Shown here piece after piece: positions 43,837 to 51,745 of a DNA stretch of 64,000 nt (positions are counted from its first letter, which is position 1; the number at the start of each line of letters is the position of its first letter). The notes under the pieces were generated by a model. The model ran no database searches and had not been told where the DNA came from. It saw only the letters and a list, made by a program, of their open reading frames with translations. Made by a program: the position numbers and the translations under genes. Source of the DNA: Litchfieldella qijiaojingensis (lineage in GTDB: Bacteria > Pseudomonadota > Gammaproteobacteria > Pseudomonadales > Halomonadaceae); the NCBI RefSeq assembly GCF_014651875.1, contig NZ_BMXS01000023.1, positions 1 through 64,000 of the forward strand, given 5' to 3'.

Positions 43837-45984
43837 ATGCGCTTCCAATTCCGCTCCCTTCGACTGCTCGTCGTCACCCTGGCCGGCACCTGCATCCTGG
43901 CAGTGACGGCAGCCCTGGTCAGCTATTCGATGGTCTCTGCCTCGCGCACCCAGGACGTGGTTGCCGAACATACCCAAACCCTGCTCGAAAGCAGCATCGA
44001 TGAGCGGTTGTCGTCGCTGGCGGCGACCGAAGCCGGCCGTATCCGCAACGAACTGGACCAAGCCCTGACGCTTGCCTCCCAATTGGCACATACCAACGCA
44101 CTGATGGGCACCAAGGATGAAAACGGACGCCCCCAATTGCGTTTGAGCCGCCATGAAGTCTCCAACCTGGTACGCCACACCGTGGTCGAGAACCCTAAGC
44201 TGCTGGATGCCTACATCGCCTGGGAGCCGGATGCCTTCGGTGCCGACAGGCTGTACGCCAATCGCGCTACCGGCTTCGCCGACGGCAGCGGCCGCTTCCG
44301 CCCCTGGTGGGTTCGCGAGGCCGATGGCAGCATGCGCCTGGAACCACTCAACGAGACCAACATGGAAAGCGAGGCACCTCTGGGCAACGGGCTACGCCAA
44401 GGCGAATATTACCTCTGCCCACGCGACACGCTGGCCCCCTGCATCATCGATCCCGCGGCCTACGATTACGCTGGCACCATGCGCATGGTCACCTCCTTCA
44501 ACGTGCCGATAGTGGTCGACGGTGAGTTCCACGGCATTGCCGGCGTCGACCTGTCGGTGGATTTCACCCAGGAATTCCTCACCGAAGCCAACCAAGGGCT
44601 TTACGACGGTGCCGGCGAGATGGCACTGATCGCTTCCCGGGGCAGCGTGGCGGCCTATACCGCCGACACGGCCGCGCTCGGTGGCGCAGCCGACCAGGTG
44701 CTGGGCGACAGGATCCATCAACGGATTCTCGAAGCCCAGCGCGGCGGCGAGATGCAACATGTCAGCAATGCCGACGGCATGATCGAACTCTATTGGCCCT
44801 TCTCCGTCAGCGCTGACCAAGCGCCTTGGATATTGGTCACCCGCCTGCCGCAGGAAGTGGTCCTGGCCGAGCTCGGGGCCCTCCAGCACACCCTGGACAA
44901 CCAGCGCCACCGGAGCCTGCTGGGCATGGGGCTGGTGGGGTTACTGGTGGCCGGCCTGGGCATGGTGGCAATCTGGCTGGTGGGCAACGGTATCGCCATG
45001 CCACTACGCGAGTTGGCCGGGCGCATGCGCGAGATCGCCTCCGGCGACGGCGACCTGACCCAGCGCCTGCCGGTCAAGGGACGCGACGAAACCGCCGAAC
45101 TGGCCATTCAGTTCAACGCCTTCGCCGACAAGATCCATGACGTGCTGCTCGACGTGCGCGAGAGCAGTGAGGCGGTACGCGTTGCCGCCAAGGAGATCGC
45201 CAGCGGCGGGCAGGATCTGTCGCGGCGCACCGAAACAGCCGCCGCCAGCCTGCAGCAGACCTCTGCCTCGATGGAGGAGATCACCAGCACCGTGGAACAC
45301 ACCGCCCAATCGGCCCGCGAAGCCAACGATCTGTCGCTGTCGGCCTCCGAGGTCGCCGGACGCGGTGGCGAAGTGGTTTCCCAGGTCGTGGCCACCATGG
45401 ACGAGATCACCGACTCCTCTCGTCAGATCGCCGAGATCGTCACGGTCATGGACGGCATCGCCTTCCAGACCAACCTGTTGGCACTCAATGCCTCGGTGGA
45501 AGCGGCGCGTGCCGGAGAACAGGGTCGTGGCTTCGCGGTAGTGGCCGGCGAAGTGCGCCAGTTGGCTAGCCGCTCGGCGGAGGCCGCTCGCGAGATCAAG
45601 GCGTTGATCGACACCTCGGGCGCCAAGGTTCGTAGCGGCACCGAACTGGTCCGCCAGGCCGGCGAGACCATGAATGAAATCGTCGCCAGCGTGACCCGCG
45701 TCACCGATGTGTTGGGCGAGATCACCGCCGCCGCCGTCGAGCAGAGCGACGGTATCGGTCAGGTCAACGTGGCGGTCGCCGACCTGGATCGCATGACCCA
45801 GGAGAATGCAGCACTGGTCGAGGAGTCGAGCGTCGCCGCCGAACAGCTCGAGGCGCAATCATTGCGCCTGGCCAAGGTGGTCGGCGGCTTCACCCTAGCC
45901 AACTCGGCCCCACACGCTCCGCTATGGACACCCACCGCACTGCCGGCGGCACCGACTCGCCAGCCCGAGTGGGAAACCGGCTAG
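43837..45984 (+). CDS. Methyl-accepting chemotaxis protein with dCache-like sensor
   Basis: This is a 715-residue chemoreceptor. TM1 is at about residues 8-30, with a periplasmic Cache-like sensor (about 35-340: [56 protein letters not shown]). TM2 is near 355-375, then HAMP ([24 protein letters not shown]), followed by the signalling tip [32 protein letters not shown] near residue 550. It lacks an obvious C-terminal CheR-tethering pentapeptide, ending [10 protein letters not shown]. dCache sensors often bind amino acids; the ligand here is unknown. Confidence 0.94.
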   Translation: MRFQFRSLRLLVVTLAGTCILAVTAALVSYSMVSASRTQDVVAEHTQTLLESSIDERLSSLAATEAGRIRNELDQALTLASQLAHTNALMGTKDENGRPQLRLSRHEVSNLVRHTVVENPKLLDAYIAWEPDAFGADRLYANRATGFADGSGRFRPWWVREADGSMRLEPLNETNMESEAPLGNGLRQGEYYLCPRDTLAPCIIDPAAYDYAGTMRMVTSFNVPIVVDGEFHGIAGVDLSVDFTQEFLTEANQGLYDGAGEMALIASRGSVAAYTADTAALGGAADQVLGDRIHQRILEAQRGGEMQHVSNADGMIELYWPFSVSADQAPWILVTRLPQEVVLAELGALQHTLDNQRHRSLLGMGLVGLLVAGLGMVAIWLVGNGIAMPLRELAGRMREIASGDGDLTQRLPVKGRDETAELAIQFNAFADKIHDVLLDVRESSEAVRVAAKEIASGGQDLSRRTETAAASLQQTSASMEEITSTVEHTAQSAREANDLSLSASEVAGRGGEVVSQVVATMDEITDSSRQIAEIVTVMDGIAFQTNLLALNASVEAARAGEQGRGFAVVAGEVRQLASRSAEAAREIKALIDTSGAKVRSGTELVRQAGETMNEIVASVTRVTDVLGEITAAAVEQSDGIGQVNVAVADLDRMTQENAALVEESSVAAEQLEAQSLRLAKVVGGFTLANSAPHAPLWTPTALPAAPTRQPEWETG

Positions 45985-46000
45985 GGCAAGGTACCGTACA

Positions 46001-46020
46001 GGGGGCGGCCCGCTGCCCCC
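46001..46020. terminator. Candidate hairpin between convergent mcp and methyltransferase genes
   Basis: GGGGGC and GCCCCC at the two ends pair around an eight-base loop. The gap between two convergent genes fits a bidirectional terminator, but there is no T-tract on either strand, so the call is weak. Confidence 0.4.
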
Positions 46021-46030
46021 GGCGTGTCCG

Positions 46031-46834
46031 TCATGGCTTCACCGCAGTGATGACCAGCGCCGGCATGTTGAACTCCACGTCGCCATTGGGCGTCGTGAAA
46101 GGCCGCAGCGATACCCGGGCTTCCCGGTCCAGGCGAGCGAACTGGTCCTGGTCGAGCAGCCCGCCAAGGGTCCAGGCACAGGCTTGCTCGGTGGCGACCA
46201 GGTCCGCGATGGAGGCAAAGCGCACCCGGCCGTCGCGCTGCGTCACCTCGGCGTCGGCGATGCCCGCCGCCGCACACAGCTCCAGCAGTGTTTCCCGGTC
46301 ACCCAACACAAACGGCGCGCGGAAGGCGTCCGCTACCGAAGCGCCGAAGAGTCGTTGGAGCAGTTCGGCGAACACGGCATATCCCGGGGAGTGGTCCAGG
46401 GCATCGCAGACGGCCACGGCGAGCCGCCCACCCGGCCGCAACATCCGCAGCATCTCGCGCAGCCCCGCGGCGCGGTCATCGAAGAACATCAGGCCGAACT
46501 GGCTGACCACGCTATCGAAACCAGCCTCCGGGAATGGCAGGGACTCGGCACGCCCCTGGTGCCAGTCGATAGCGGGCGACACCCGACGCGCCACCGCCAG
46601 CATCTCGGGATTGGGGTCCACACCGACTACCGACCCGCGCGGACCGACACGCCCGGCGGCGGCGCGGGCAGCGACGCCGGTGCCGCATGCCACGTCGAGC
46701 ACGCGTTGCCCCGGGCCGATACCGGCCATGTCGGCCAGCACATCGCCCCACTGCTGGAACAGCGCGGGCACGAACCGCGCCTCATATACTTCGGCGGGAG
46801 AGTCGCTGACCCTTTGGGTCGCCATTTCGTTCAT
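46031..46834 (-). CDS. Class I SAM-dependent methyltransferase (UbiE-like)
   Basis: This is a 267-residue Rossmann-fold methyltransferase with SAM motif I GQRVLDVACGTGVAARAAA, VVGVDPNPEMLAVARR, FDSVVSQFGLMFFDD, and MLRMLRPGGRLAVAVCDAL. The substrate is unknown. It starts at ATG 46832-46834, preceded by GAGGAGG; the longer frame to 46963 would run through the operator region. It is divergent from an AraC-family gene and shares a palindromic control region with it. Confidence 0.92.
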   Translation of the reverse strand: MNEMATQRVSDSPAEVYEARFVPALFQQWGDVLADMAGIGPGQRVLDVACGTGVAARAAAGRVGPRGSVVGVDPNPEMLAVARRVSPAIDWHQGRAESLPFPEAGFDSVVSQFGLMFFDDRAAGLREMLRMLRPGGRLAVAVCDALDHSPGYAVFAELLQRLFGASVADAFRAPFVLGDRETLLELCAAAGIADAEVTQRDGRVRFASIADLVATEQACAWTLGGLLDQDQFARLDREARVSLRPFTTPNGDVEFNMPALVITAVKP

Positions 46835-46886
46835 CGTGATTCCTCCTCGGTGGGCAGGTCGATCCAGAGCGCGTCGGCGGAGGTGG

Positions 46887-46928
46887 CATGAGGCACCCGA
46901 GGTGGCCGTCCATGAGGTATCCTCATGG
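46887..46928. promoter_or_regulatory. AraC-type operator cluster between the methyltransferase and AraC genes
   Basis: CATGAGG occurs at 46887-46893 and at 46911-46917, 24 bases apart, and CCATGAGG-TAT-CCTCATGG (46910-46928) is a perfect 8-3-8 inverted repeat. Three half-sites in the divergent promoter region suggest binding by the AraC-family product. Confidence 0.7.
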
Positions 46929-46991
46929 GGAGCGCTCGCGACGCGCTTGCGCGCCGCCCGCATCTCTGTAGAAACAGTCTAGGGAGAGGGC

Positions 46992-48038
46992 ATGAGCAGC
47001 CACCATGACAGGGCATCCGGATCGCCTGCCACAGCGTCCGATGTGTCCGCAGCCGACGATCCGCTCTCCGATGTACTGGAGACGGTACGGCTGCGCGGCG
47101 CGCTGTTCTTCCAGTGGCAACCCTTCTGGCCCTTCGCCAGCGGCGTGCCCAGCGACCGCCTGTTCGGATCCCTGATCCTGCCCGGCGCCGAGCGGATCGT
47201 CTCCTATCACATCGTGACCCAAGGCCCTTGCTGGGGCAGTGTGGCGGGCGAACGGCCCGTCCGGCTCGAGAGCGGTGACATTCTGCTCGTGCCCCACGGC
47301 GATGCCTACGTCATGTCCAGCGAGCCGCGCCAGTCCAGTCCGGAGGACGAGGCGCCCACCATCGAATTCTTCCGCCTGATGGCCGCCGGCGAGCTGCCGC
47401 CGCTGGTCGTCGAGGGCGGGCCCGGACCGGTGCACAACCGCATCATCTGCGGATTCCTGGGTTGTGATGTGCGCCCCTACAACCCGGTGTTGAGCGCCTT
47501 GCCGCGCATGATCCACTTGCCTGCCCGCGCACCCGGCACCCGCGATCCGCTATCGCAGTTGATCGACTTCGCCCTGGTCGAGTCCGGACAAGGACGCGAA
47601 GGCGGCCGCTGCGTGCTGCTGCGGCTCAGCGAGCTGATGTTCGTGGAAGTCATCCGGCGTTACCTGGTCTCCGCGCCGCAACCGCAATGCGGCTGGCTCG
47701 CGGGGCTGCGCGATCCCCTGGTCGGTCGCGCCCTCAGCCTCTTGCACCGGCGCCCGGCCTTCCCCTGGACGCTACAGACACTGGCCCGCGAAGCCGGCAC
47801 GTCCCGCTCCACCCTGGCCGAGCATTTCACACGCCTGGTGGGCGAGCCGCCCATGCAGTACCACACCCGCTGGCGCATGCAGGTTGCCGCGCATCGCCTG
47901 GCAGCTGGGAGCAGCAAGGTCTACGGTGTTGCGCAGGAAGTGGGCTATCAATCGGAGGCTGCGTTCAGCCGTGCCTTCAAGCGGGTCGTGGGCATGTCCC
48001 CGGCGCAGTGGCGGCAAGCCCGAGCAGGGGAGGATTGA
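46992..48038 (+). CDS. AraC-family regulator with N-terminal cupin domain
   Basis: This is a 348-residue regulator. The cupin_6 (AraC_binding-like) domain spans about 25-220 (LFFQWQPFWPFASGVPSDRLFGSLILPGAE, SYHIVTQGPCWG, ESGDILLVPHGDAYVM). Two C-terminal HTHs follow at about 245-340: TLQTLAREAGTSRSTLAEHFTRLVGEPPMQY and VAQEVGYQSEAAFSRAFKRVVGMSPAQWR. GGAGAG precedes the ATG. The divergent methyltransferase is the likely target through the repeats at 46887-46928. Confidence 0.93.
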   Translation: MSSHHDRASGSPATASDVSAADDPLSDVLETVRLRGALFFQWQPFWPFASGVPSDRLFGSLILPGAERIVSYHIVTQGPCWGSVAGERPVRLESGDILLVPHGDAYVMSSEPRQSSPEDEAPTIEFFRLMAAGELPPLVVEGGPGPVHNRIICGFLGCDVRPYNPVLSALPRMIHLPARAPGTRDPLSQLIDFALVESGQGREGGRCVLLRLSELMFVEVIRRYLVSAPQPQCGWLAGLRDPLVGRALSLLHRRPAFPWTLQTLAREAGTSRSTLAEHFTRLVGEPPMQYHTRWRMQVAAHRLAAGSSKVYGVAQEVGYQSEAAFSRAFKRVVGMSPAQWRQARAGED

Positions 48039-48183
48039 CGCTCGGTGTCAGGGGAAGACCATAGTGGCCGGGTTGCCCGAAACCGGGCCAAGGTGCAACA
48101 ACGTGCCTATCTGCTCGCCTCCACGGCGTTGAGCGAGTTGATGGCCTGGCTTGACTGAAAGGGGCGGCCGTGCGTTTCGGCAT

Positions 48184-48663
48184 TCAGTGGTGTTCAGTGC
48201 CCAGCAGGCGCGCATCCAGCCATCGCGACAAACCGACGGCGCCATCCTGCATCACGTCGTGGTGGCTCCAAGCGAACAACGGTCGGGCAACGGGAGCCAG
48301 CAGATTCATCCAGCGCCGGGTGCTACGCACCTGCCACTCGTAGCGCACCCGCGTCACACGGCCTTCCTGAGACAGTCGCCAGCAACCGGTGCCTTCCACA
48401 TCGCCACTCGCCTCGCCGGCGATCAAGCGGGGGGCGTGCACGTCCGTCACGCGAATATCGAAGCACAGGCGATAGCCCAGGCGGCTCTTCCAGGTGTAGC
48501 GATAAACCCGCCCAATGCCTTCCGCGTCACCGGCGGCCAGTTCCTCCACCTTGAGCAGTCCCTTCCACCAGCGCGGCCATTCCAGCGACTGGCTGAGCGC
48601 CTGATAGACATCATCGATAGGGGCCTGCAGCCACCAGGTGGTGACGTAACGGTATTCCGCCAT
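48184..48663 (-). CDS. SRPBCC-fold (polyketide cyclase-like) protein
   Basis: This 159-residue START/Bet v1-type protein has TTWWLQAPIDDVYQALSQSLEWPRWWKGL at the N-terminus, RLIAGEASGDVEGTGCWRLSQ in the middle, and a long C-terminal helix with FAWSHHDVMQDGAVGLSRWL. Such proteins bind hydrophobic ligands such as lipids or polyketides. It is the last of three minus-strand genes (cupredoxin, DUF1571, SRPBCC) with gaps of 3 and 21 bases, so they form an operon. The role is unknown; a lipid-related task would fit the DUF1571 neighbour. Confidence 0.85.
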   Translation of the reverse strand: MAEYRYVTTWWLQAPIDDVYQALSQSLEWPRWWKGLLKVEELAAGDAEGIGRVYRYTWKSRLGYRLCFDIRVTDVHAPRLIAGEASGDVEGTGCWRLSQEGRVTRVRYEWQVRSTRRWMNLLAPVARPLFAWSHHDVMQDGAVGLSRWLDARLLGTEHH

Positions 48664-48684
48664 GCCGCTGACCCCGCGCCCGTC

Positions 48685-49308
48685 TCAGGGGGAAAAGACG
48701 TTGGAGGGCAGAACGGGATCGATGACGATGTCCTCCATCAGCACGGTCTCGACCCGGTCCCCATGTCGGTCGTAACCGATCACCTTGCGCGGGAACAGCG
48801 TCCGGTCGTCGAGCCAGAACTCGAAGCGTGCCACTGGGCCCACCGTCTGCCCCTGGTTGCCCTCCACTTCCAGATGATGCACCGGGTGGCCATTGAGGGA
48901 CTCCTCACCCAGGTGCCGCAGTTCTCCCTGTTGTTGCAGGCGCTGCACGTTACGCAGCATCGTACCCACGTCCGACTCGTCGATCCGGTGCCCGCGCGCG
49001 CTGCGCACCAGACGGTTATTGGGGCTCAACGTCATTCCGGCGCGGCGCTCGGGGGAACCGAACGGCCAGAGGCGTACCTGATGGGTATGGGGATCGTAGA
49101 TCAACACCGCGCCGCGGAAGGGCTTGACCATGTCCATGCGCACGAAGCCCGGGCGCTGGTAGGTGTAATGCAAAATCTCCTCGCCGCGTTTGCCCCGGCT
49201 GTGCAGTGTCAGCTGGTAGGCATTGACCAGCTCGAAGCGTGCCAATGCCGCCGCCACCGGATCGGAATCCAGGCTCAGCGACACCATCAGCAAGAGCTCC
49301 GGCAACAT
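48685..49308 (-). CDS. DUF1571/LolA-like lipid-carrier-type protein
   Basis: This 207-residue protein has DPVAAALARFELVNAYQLTLHSRGKRG, EILHYTYQRPGFVRMDMVKPFRGAVLIYDPHTHQVRL, and the C-terminal FEFWLDDRTLFPRKVIGYDRHGDRVETVLMEDIVIDP. This is the order of DUF1571 and outer-membrane lipoprotein-sorting folds. The N-terminus is only weakly hydrophobic, so export is uncertain. ATG 49306-49308 lies 3 bases after the upstream stop, in GTGGAGTGAGATATG, so it is coupled to the cupredoxin gene. Confidence 0.78.
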   Translation of the reverse strand: MLPELLLMVSLSLDSDPVAAALARFELVNAYQLTLHSRGKRGEEILHYTYQRPGFVRMDMVKPFRGAVLIYDPHTHQVRLWPFGSPERRAGMTLSPNNRLVRSARGHRIDESDVGTMLRNVQRLQQQGELRHLGEESLNGHPVHHLEVEGNQGQTVGPVARFEFWLDDRTLFPRKVIGYDRHGDRVETVLMEDIVIDPVLPSNVFSP

Positions 49309-49311
49309 ATC

Positions 49312-49752
49312 TCACTCCACCACCTCCAGCACACCGTACATTCCCCTGTCGCGGTGGCTAGGGAAGAACAGCAACTTTTTGTCGCAATAGAAAACCAACC
49401 GACCCGGTACCTCGGGGGTAAAGCGGATGACCTTTTCCTCGCGCTCCAGTTCCTCCTTGATATCCAGCCCCATCACCTCTGACTGAATCACCAGGCTGTG
49501 CGGTGCGAGACCAGGCTCCATGCTGGCTACCAGTTCCACCGGCACCCCGGCCTTTACCTGGATACGCTCAGACTCGAAGAAATAACTCCTACCAACGAGG
49601 CGGACACGTTGCACACCGTCGCTGTCGATCGTCGCCACATAAGGCTCAGTCTCGGCCCGTGTCTCGCTCGTAGTCAGGGCAATCAGCGCCGCTACCATCA
49701 GCATCCCCACCCACACGATTTTCCTGTTCTTCTTTCTTTCGTCGAACACCAT
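49312..49752 (-). CDS. Cupredoxin-like exported protein
   Basis: This is a 146-residue protein with an N-terminal hydrophobic segment (KIVWVGMLMVAALIALTTSE). It has a beta-sandwich cupredoxin-type mature part with VELVASMEPGLAPHSLVIQS, RFTPEVPGRLVFYCDKK, and LLFFPSHRDRGMYGVLEV. The order His...Cys...His...Met near the C-terminus is the type 1 copper pattern, so it may carry copper, although metal content is not proven. Start ATG 49750-49752 has GAGG upstream. The longer frame to 49809 is not favoured. First gene of the three-gene operon with DUF1571 and SRPBCC genes. Confidence 0.8.
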   Translation of the reverse strand: MVFDERKKNRKIVWVGMLMVAALIALTTSETRAETEPYVATIDSDGVQRVRLVGRSYFFESERIQVKAGVPVELVASMEPGLAPHSLVIQSEVMGLDIKEELEREEKVIRFTPEVPGRLVFYCDKKLLFFPSHRDRGMYGVLEVVE

Positions 49753-49938
49753 CACATCCGCCTCTGGCCACATGTCGTCAGCATAGTAGCGGATCGCTGC
49801 CCCCCGCATAAGTCACAGAAAATCCACGAAACCAAGCACTTGCATCACTCCAAGGTGGAGCGAGCCCTCACTTCGCCCCTCTACCCCGAACGGCCGCAGG
49901 CTTGTCACGCTTCTCGGATTTTTCTTAGTCACCCCAGT

Positions 49939-49950
49939 AAGCACTTACTT
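49939..49950. promoter_or_regulatory. GTAAG-CA-CTTAC inverted repeat before the O-methyltransferase-like gene
   Basis: GTAAGCACTTAC has perfect five-base arms around two bases, and another CTTAC-like half follows (ACTTACTTACACTG). It sits about 30 bases before the methyltransferase start and resembles TetR-type operators. No tetR gene is adjacent. Confidence 0.45.
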
Positions 49951-49979
49951 ACACTGTGCTTATGGATCGGGAGACGCGG

Positions 49980-50798
49980 ATGCCAGCCGAGAAGATCACC
50001 CTGAGCGGAAAGCAGGAAACGTTCCTCATCACGCTCTATGCCAAGGCCATGGAAAGCCGCATGCCGGGCTCGCTGCTCAAGGACGAGTTCGCTGCAGAAG
50101 CGATTCGCCGGATCGATTACGATTTCACGAAACTGAATGTCCCGCACGACCCCATGATCGGCCTGGCGTTGAGGGCCAAGATCCTTGATGACTGGACTCG
50201 TGAATTCATCGACCACACCCCCATCGCGACGGTACTGCACCTTGGCTGTGGATTGGACAGCCGGGTATTCCGGCTGGAGCCGCCCACCAGCGTGCACTGG
50301 TTCGATATCGACTTCCCGAAGGTGATCGAGCTGCGCCGCCGCTTGTACCCGGAACGCGATGGATGTCACCTGATCGGGGCATCCGTCACCGACCCGGACT
50401 GGCTGCGCGATGTGCCAGCGGAACATCCGGTAATGGTGATCGCCGAAGGGCTCCTCCCCTATCTGCGCAAGCACGAAGTGCTCCGCCTCCTCGATACGCT
50501 CACCGCATACTTCCCGAGTGGCGAACTGGCATTCGACGGCTACAGCCGGCTCGGCGTGAGCCTGCTCAGGTTCGCCCCACCGGTCAGGGCAACCGGCGCC
50601 TCCCTGCACTGGGGTATCGACGATCCTCGCGAACTCGAACGCCAAGTTCCCAGGCTCAAACTCGTCAAGGAACTATCCGGGCTCGATGATCCAGCACAGA
50701 TTATCAGAATGACCTGGCCCACCCGCCTGACAATCCTCTGGTGCCAATTCGTTCCCGCCTTCCAAAGACTCGGCCGTTTCCTGCTCTATCGTTTTTGA
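49980..50798 (+). CDS. Leucine carboxyl methyltransferase-family O-methyltransferase
   Basis: This is a 272-residue SAM-dependent enzyme of the Ppm1/LCMT fold. It contains TLYAKAMESRMPGSLLKDEFAAEAIRRIDYDF, VLHLGCGLDSRVFRLEPPTSVHWFDIDFPKVIELR and VMVIAEGLLPYLRKHEVLRLL, the signatures of bacterial relatives that methylate small carboxylates or polyketides. ATG 49980-49982 has GGGAG nearby; an upstream GTG-derived frame to 49956 is the alternative. It is isolated, divergent from the cupredoxin operon and next to the group II intron remnant. Confidence 0.88.
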   Translation: MPAEKITLSGKQETFLITLYAKAMESRMPGSLLKDEFAAEAIRRIDYDFTKLNVPHDPMIGLALRAKILDDWTREFIDHTPIATVLHLGCGLDSRVFRLEPPTSVHWFDIDFPKVIELRRRLYPERDGCHLIGASVTDPDWLRDVPAEHPVMVIAEGLLPYLRKHEVLRLLDTLTAYFPSGELAFDGYSRLGVSLLRFAPPVRATGASLHWGIDDPRELERQVPRLKLVKELSGLDDPAQIIRMTWPTRLTILWCQFVPAFQRLGRFLLYRF

Positions 50799-50865
50799 TG
50801 GAAATCACGACCCTTGCGATTGTACTGTGGATAGGGGTCGGGAAGGCATAGCCTCCCTGCCCTCC

Positions 50866-50898
50866 GAACCGTGCGTGCGGTTCTCCCGCACACGGCTC
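50866..50898 (-). ncRNA. Group II intron domain V
   Basis: Reading the minus strand, GAGCCGTGTGCGGG and the complementary GCACGCACGGTTC enclose a GAGAA loop, giving the 33-base catalytic domain V hairpin with the AGC-type triad region at its base. This is the most conserved part of group II introns and fixes the identity of the element. The RNA is not expected to splice without the missing domains. Confidence 0.85.
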
Positions 50899-50912
50899 TC
50901 CAGTCGATGGTT

Positions 50913-51209
50913 TCAGCATCGTGATTGGCTCGCCCGCTGCCAGGCCTCTGCCAGGGTGAAGAGCCCAGCAGCAGCGAAGGTTGCATTTGGCCAGCGTCGC
51001 GTATCTGCCCGCGTGTTACCACGGCCAGGACGTTTCTCCTAGCGTCGCAGAATTGCGCGCAGTCGGCGTCTGATGAAGCCATCCGGTGATCTGAATGTCG
51101 TCCGATAGGCGTGCTTGAAGTAGCCGAACCAGTCTCGCAGGATCGGGGTCAGGGCGGCGATGATCTGCCGGAGGCTCTTCCCTTCCGTCCGGCGGGTCTT
51201 GCTCCTCAC
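50913..51209 (-). pseudogene. C-terminal fragment of the intron-encoded reverse transcriptase/maturase
   Basis: The minus-strand frame reads SKTRRTEGKSLRQIIAAL, LTPILRDWFGYFKHAYRTTF, then RRRLRAILRR, a TAG codon at 51039-51041, EKRPGRGNTRADTRRWPN and a natural stop at 50913-50915. These are the maturase and endonuclease-distal parts of group II intron proteins, where LRRQ usually stands, so the TAG looks like a CAG to TAG change. The reverse transcriptase domain is absent. It lies just before domain V, as expected. Confidence 0.8.
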
Positions 51210-51302
51210 TTCGGCTACGGGGCCATGGCTTACCCCCGATGCGGACTTTCACCGCACTGCGTACACGCCTTCACGGGCGCACTTGGAGCGGCTTTAGCCG
51301 CG

Positions 51303-51745
51303 ATTGACAGGCAGAAATCGACCCTTAGTTGTCATTCGCGCATCGTCCGAGGAGCCAGACCTGCATGTCCGCTTTTGGGGAAAAGCGCAGGAATGTCGTC
51401 AAGGCGCAGAGACGGTGGGTTCTTGGCTCACGTGGGCGTGGTGAGATGGGCGTCGCACTCGCCCGTGAGACAAACCGTTAGCGGCTGGACCAGCGTCGGC
51501 GCTCTGTCGATCGGTGGAATGGGCGCCGTCCACGCAACAGGCTGGATCCCTGGCCCCGACCCGGCAACGGTCGCGGGAACGAGCTACAGTGATACCTAGG
51601 CATGTGGGTGTCACCACCACACGTTCCGGCCCGGAGACTCGGAGTCGACACTCACCAACCTACCGATCGGCTTGTTATCGACACAGTCGAAGGCAGACAG
51701 CGGACTTTCAGACCTGGACCGCAACCAGGGCAGTAGGGCAACCGT
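51303..51745. other. Gene-free stretch between intron remnant and SARP-like regulator
   Basis: About 440 bases with no gene I can support; open frames here have no recognisable motifs. It should contain the promoter of the regulator at 51746. Composition resembles the following foreign cluster. Confidence 0.45.

Larger units (their letters stand above)
50831..51282 (-). mobile_element. Internally deleted group II intron
   Basis: On the minus strand the element starts GTGCG at 51278-51282, the group II 5' consensus. It continues with GTGCGGTGAAAGTCCGCATC and later CATGGCCCCGTAGCCGAAG (51212-51230), a domain I-type arrangement. It then jumps straight into the C-terminal end of an intron-encoded reverse transcriptase, followed by a domain V hairpin and an AT 3' end at 50831. 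The 452 bases are too short for an intact element (normally about 2 kb), so the central part has been lost. A stem-loop GCGGCT-TT-AGCCGC (51288-51301) directly precedes the insertion point, as is typical for bacterial class C introns, which insert after hairpins. Confidence 0.8.

Noticed and set aside
48151-49482. Plus-strand open frame of 443 codons opposite the SRPBCC/DUF1571 genes
   Set aside because: It covers three well-supported minus-strand genes with domain motifs; its own product has none.
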